DNA from: an uncultured Mycoplasmatota bacterium
GTDB taxonomy: Bacteria; Bacillota_I; Bacilli_A; RF39; UBA660
Reading direction: 5' to 3'
Length of the DNA stretch: 24,594 nucleotides
Assembly: GCA_900546715.1 (NCBI GenBank)
Contig: UREA01000022.1
Coordinates: 1-24,594, forward strand
A program made the position numbers and the translations under genes. Below, piece after piece: positions 21,843 through 24,594 of this stretch. The notes beneath the pieces are model-generated. The model did not search any database. It was not told where the DNA came from and was given only the letters and a program-made list of their open reading frames with translations. Every line of letters starts with the position of its first letter. Positions within the stretch are counted from its first letter, which is position 1.

Positions 21843-22880
21843 ATGAAAGTTTTATGTATAGGACATACTAGTTGGGATATGACAGTTCCAGTTGATGAAT
21901 ACCCTGTGGAGAATGCCAAATATCGTTTTAATGAAAAATATTCTAGTGGAGGAGGTCCCGCTTCTAATGCGGCATATTTACTTGGTAAATGGGGTGTTGA
22001 TACCATTATTGCTACAAATGTAGGTAGTGATGATTTTGGAACAAGAATTAAAAAAGAATTTCAAGATGTTCATGTTAATACTGATTATATTGAAACTAGT
22101 TATGAAAAAGATACATCTTTTTCATATATTATGGTTAATAAGAAAAATGGATCTAGAACTGTTTTTAATGTAGCAACAGAATATCCAGCTTTAAAGAAAT
22201 ATAATTATGAATTTACACCAAATATAATATTTACTGATGGACATGATTATGGAGCAACTCAAAATGCTATAACTAAGTTTCCTGAAGCAGTAACAATAAT
22301 TGATGCGGGCCGTGTTACGCAAGAATTGCTTGAACTTTGAAAATATATTAAATATATTGTTTGTTCTAAAGGTTTTGCCGAAACTGTAACAGGTTTAAAA
22401 TTTAACTTTGAACAACCTCAAAGTTTAGTAAATATTTATAATAAATTACAAAATAGATATCCTAATGCTACAATTGTAGTAACACTTGAAGAACATGGAG
22501 CTTTGTATCAAGCGGGAAACCAAATAAAGATTATGCCAGGACTAAAATGCACGGCAGTAGATACAACTGGGGCAGGGGACATATTCCACGGGGCATTTAC
22601 TTATGGTATTGCTAATGGTTTTGATATGGAAAAAACAGTAATGATCTCCAATATTGCAGCTGGTTTATCTGTGCAAAAGATGGGTTCAAGATTATCAATT
22701 CCTAGTTTATCTGAAGTACTTGATTATTATGCTAAAAAAGTAAATGGCGGATCAGTAAGTAATCAAAATCAAGTAAATCAAACACAGCAACAAGTAACAC
22801 CACAACCACAAGCACAACCTGAGCAACCAGTACAAACAGAACAACAAGTGCCTCAAGAACAACCAAGTAATCCCCAATGA
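21843..22880 (+). pseudogene. PfkB-family sugar kinase interrupted by an in-frame TGA
   Basis: This gene would be a ribokinase-like enzyme that phosphorylates a sugar or nucleoside. The first part has the PfkB signature 1 (SGGGPASNAAYLLGKWG, about 35-51) and the second part signature 2 with the catalytic base Asp246 (VDTTGAGDIFHGAF). Between them codon 166 (22338-22340) is TGA; the frame is open on both sides and the flanking peptide ELLEL-KYIKYIVCSKGFAETVTG is continuous, so a single substitution from a Cys or Trp codon explains it. TGA is a genuine stop elsewhere in the window. A Gln/Pro-rich tail of about 40 residues follows the kinase fold and is unusual. The last bases overlap the next gene. 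The stop could be a sequencing error, a recent mutation or rare readthrough. Confidence 0.8.
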
Positions 22881-23125
22881 TAACTAGTAAAACTCCAAAA
22901 CTTGATTTACATGGAGAAATTGTTGCTATGGTTGATGCTTTAGTTAGTGAGTTTATTCATGATAATAAATTAATGAAAAATGAATATATTATTATTATCC
23001 ATGGTAAAAGTACAAATATTCTTACTAAAGAAGTGCATAGAATACTAAGAAATAATAAAGATGTATTAGAATATAAATTAAATAATTGGAATTTAGGTGA
23101 AACAATAGTAAGACTTAAACTTTAA
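22877..23125 (+). CDS. Stand-alone Smr domain protein
   Basis: This 82-aa protein is a single Smr (small MutS-related) domain, as found at the C-terminus of MutS2. The LDLHG motif (residues 9-13) and the IIHGKSTNILTKEVHRIL segment (HGK at 42-44) are the conserved nucleic-acid-binding and cleavage motifs. The C-terminal NWNLGETIVRLKL fits the last strand. Smr domains bind or nick branched DNA or cleave RNA. The ATG overlaps the stop of the interrupted kinase gene (ATGA), so its translation may depend on ribosomes that reach that point, which the upstream TGA could reduce. Confidence 0.85.
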   Translation: MITSKTPKLDLHGEIVAMVDALVSEFIHDNKLMKNEYIIIIHGKSTNILTKEVHRILRNNKDVLEYKLNNWNLGETIVRLKL

Positions 23126-23151
23126 CCAATTATTTTTTTAATGGGGGTTTT

Positions 23152-23730
23152 ATGGGAGATTTTATTTTAAATGTTATGGGAACTTATGGGTATATAGGAA
23201 TATTTTTTCTAATAGCTATAGAAAATATATTTCCACCGATTCCATCAGAAGTAATACTTACTTTTGGTGGGTTTATTACAAAAAGTAGTGATTTAACTCC
23301 AATAGGGGTAATAATATCTGCTAGTCTTGGATCTTTAATTGGAGCTGTTATTTTGTATTATGTTGGAATTTTTGTAAATAGATTTAAATGGTTTAAGAAA
23401 AGTGAACTTGATAAAACTAATAATTGGTTTTTAAAATATGGGGAAAAAGCAGTACTTTTTGGTAGATGCGTTCCTATTATCAGAAGTTTGATATCTATTC
23501 CTGCGGGAATAAATCATATGAATATGCGTGTATTTTTAATTTATACTACAGTTGGTTCTATAATTTGGAATACACTTCTTGTTTATGCTGGAGTAATACT
23601 TGCTGATAATTGGCATATTTTTGCAGAGATAATAAGTAAATATTCTAAAATAATATTGGTAATAATTACCATTTATATATTTTGGAAAGTTTGGAAAAAA
23701 TGTATACATAAAAGTAAAAAGATGATATAA
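23152..23730 (+). CDS. DedA-family membrane protein
   Basis: This 192-aa polytopic membrane protein has the DedA/SNARE-associated hallmarks: an early re-entrant segment with IENIFPPIPSEVIL (Glu and Pro-rich), a second conserved block LFGRCVPIIRSLISIPAGINHM with the key arginines, then GSIIWNTLLVYAG and a C-terminal helix with a basic tail. DedA proteins act as lipid scramblases or flippases, and several move undecaprenyl phosphate for cell-wall synthesis. The start is supported by GGGGG 5 nt upstream. The promoter of the next gene overlaps its stop. Confidence 0.92.
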   Translation: MGDFILNVMGTYGYIGIFFLIAIENIFPPIPSEVILTFGGFITKSSDLTPIGVIISASLGSLIGAVILYYVGIFVNRFKWFKKSELDKTNNWFLKYGEKAVLFGRCVPIIRSLISIPAGINHMNMRVFLIYTTVGSIIWNTLLVYAGVILADNWHIFAEIISKYSKIILVIITIYIFWKVWKKCIHKSKKMI

Positions 23731-23731
23731 T
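23703..23731 (+). promoter_or_regulatory. Sigma-A promoter for the last gene
   Basis: TATACA (23703-23708), a 17-bp spacer and TATAAT (23726-23731) with an extended TG (TGATATAAT, as at mutS) overlap the end of the DedA gene. Confidence 0.6.
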
Positions 23732-23733
23732 AC

Positions 23734-23745
23734 CCTTAATTAAGG
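23734..23745. promoter_or_regulatory. 12-bp palindrome at the predicted transcription start
   Basis: CCTTAATTAAGG is an exact dyad immediately downstream of the -10 box, at a position where a repressor would block initiation. Its right half (TTAAGGAAGTG) also includes the ribosome binding site region. Confidence 0.4.
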
Positions 23746-23761
23746 AAGTGTTTTAGTTTAT

Positions 23762-24496
23762 ATGGAAATTACGAGAAAAAATATTTTGTTAGCAGACAAA
23801 GTTAATGCTAATTTGTTACAAGTTGATGGATTACAACTGTGGGATGAATTTAAAAGTGGGGTATGTACTCATTTACAAGTACTTTATAGTTTACTCAGTA
23901 CTGATATTGATAGTTTAAGTGATGCTGAATTTTTAGAGTATTTTAATATGCTATATGATGTTAATTTAACTAAAAATGATGAGTTAGATTTAATATCTAT
24001 GAAATATGCGAAAAGATTTGAAAAACTAGCTGAGATTAGTACAACAATGGTTATTAATGATGATATTGGTCAAAAAAAGAGACTTACTTGGGAACAATTA
24101 TTTCAAGTTAAATATATTGTTGCTGTAGCGGCAGGAAAATATATTGATTTAACTAAAGTTTATTCAAAAGATGAACTAGATTTAATGTTAGAAAATAATG
24201 ATATAGTAATTTTAGATAGAATACTAGAAAAAATAGATTTTTGTGATTTTGAAAGAGAAATGGTTGCAGATTTTCCGGTTGAAAATATATCAAATGTTTT
24301 TGGAGAATTTATAAGAAGTAGAGTAAATAAAGAAGATATAGATAAAGATATTAATGCTTATTATAATGAATTAATAGAACATATTAAAGATGTTGCTTGT
24401 ATTTGTAGTAAAATGGAAAGATGCGAATTATTAGATGATTTAAAAAATACTATAGATAAGTTTTTAGCTTATGATAATGGTGTAAAAAGGTCTTAA
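23762..24496 (+). CDS. Unknown 244-aa acidic helical protein
   Basis: I do not recognise a family. The protein is soluble, acidic and nearly all helix, with no signal peptide or membrane segment. It has three cysteines near the C-terminal third (DVACICSKMERCEL), spaced C-x-C and then about 7 residues to the third, which might be a metal site but is not a known motif. Earlier regions include LLSTDIDSLSDAEFLEYFNML and KKRLTWEQLFQVKYIVAVAAGKYIDL. AAGGAAGTG lies about 11 nt before the ATG. It has its own promoter with a palindrome and its own terminator, so it is a single-gene unit. The stop codon lies inside the terminator stem. Confidence 0.7.
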   Translation: MEITRKNILLADKVNANLLQVDGLQLWDEFKSGVCTHLQVLYSLLSTDIDSLSDAEFLEYFNMLYDVNLTKNDELDLISMKYAKRFEKLAEISTTMVINDDIGQKKRLTWEQLFQVKYIVAVAAGKYIDLTKVYSKDELDLMLENNDIVILDRILEKIDFCDFEREMVADFPVENISNVFGEFIRSRVNKEDIDKDINAYYNELIEHIKDVACICSKMERCELLDDLKNTIDKFLAYDNGVKRS

Positions 24497-24510
24497 AAAG
24501 GCCTTTTTTT
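24484..24510 (+). terminator. Rho-independent terminator of the last gene
   Basis: The stem AAAAAGGTC/GGCCTTTTT (one U-G pair) with a 7-nt loop ends in a run of seven T residues, overlapping the stop codon. Confidence 0.85.
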
Positions 24511-24570
24511 CACAATCGGTGAAGTGAAAAAGTAAATTCCAGTTTTAAAAACTGAAAAAATTTGTAAGAG

Positions 24571-24594
24571 AAAGTTCCAGAAAATGGGACTTTT
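24571..24594 (+). terminator. Second terminator-like hairpin at the window edge
   Basis: The stem AAAGTTCCA/TGGGACTTT (one U-G pair) with a GAAAA loop runs into TTTT as the window ends. The preceding bases include a small CAGTTTT/AAAACTG hairpin. It may belong to a small RNA or to the leader of the next gene. Confidence 0.45.

Noticed and set aside
22310..22400. TGA read as tryptophan (genetic code 4)
   Set aside because: TGA closes several other genes, including two ATGA-type overlaps, and the 1518-aa essC and 850-aa mutS frames contain TGG but no TGA. The other broken gene here is interrupted by TAA.
1..24594. CRISPR arrays, tRNA or rRNA genes
   Set aside because: I saw no regularly spaced direct repeats and no cloverleaf or ribosomal RNA sequence; a tRNA or RNA-family scan was not possible here.

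Overview
The window is very AT-rich DNA from a Gram-positive, low-GC bacterium. The T7SSb-type EssC/YukD genes, the thioester/Cna-B adhesin, the strong GGAGG ribosome binding sites and the sigma-A promoters with extended -10 (TGnTATAAT) all fit Bacillota. An uncultured gut Bacilli or Erysipelotrichia/RF39-like lineage is my guess, not something the sequence proves. The code is standard: several genes end in TGA, often inside ATGA-type overlaps, and tryptophan is TGG throughout.

Layout. (1) 1-4.9 kb, minus strand: a broken pilin-like membrane protein gene running off the left edge, mutS, and a secreted thioester-domain/Cna-B adhesin with a poor sorting signal. (2) 5.0-14.5 kb, minus strand: a type VII secretion locus transcribed as essC, a YukD/EsaB-like ubiquitin fold gene, then two successive five-gene modules of small WXG100-like helical proteins, then a DUF4176 protein. 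The two modules have the same gene order and look like an ancient tandem duplication; each starts behind its own promoter. EssB, EssA and EsaA homologues are not in the window. (3) 14.5-17.0 kb, minus strand: a diversity-generating retroelement (DGR) type operon with four overlapping genes (MutS-domain-I-like protein, Avd-like four-helix protein, reverse transcriptase, unknown 82-aa protein), preceded by a structured non-coding leader and an AAC-rich template-repeat-like segment. (4) 16.95-20.42 kb: a RIT element, meaning three overlapping tyrosine recombinase genes bounded by 29-bp inverted repeats. Both of its ends abut copies, in inverted orientation, of the same ~185-bp DGR-like segment (AAC-rich repeat tail plus conserved hairpin RNA). 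(5) 20.6-24.6 kb, plus strand: a second pilin-like membrane protein, a pfkB sugar kinase interrupted by one TGA, a stand-alone Smr domain protein, a DedA membrane protein, and an unknown helical protein followed by terminators.

How the parts fit. The most unusual structure is the recombinase trio sandwiched between two inverted DGR template-like RNAs, one feeding the reverse transcriptase operon and the other lying downstream of an outward promoter in the RIT end. No variable repeat that closely matches either template-like segment is present, so any DGR targets must be elsewhere, or the DGR is inactive. The pilin-like proteins at both ends of the window share the protein pattern encoded by the template segment (xVxNxxAVRPxxYxxS) but not its DNA, which makes that family a natural place to look for targets.
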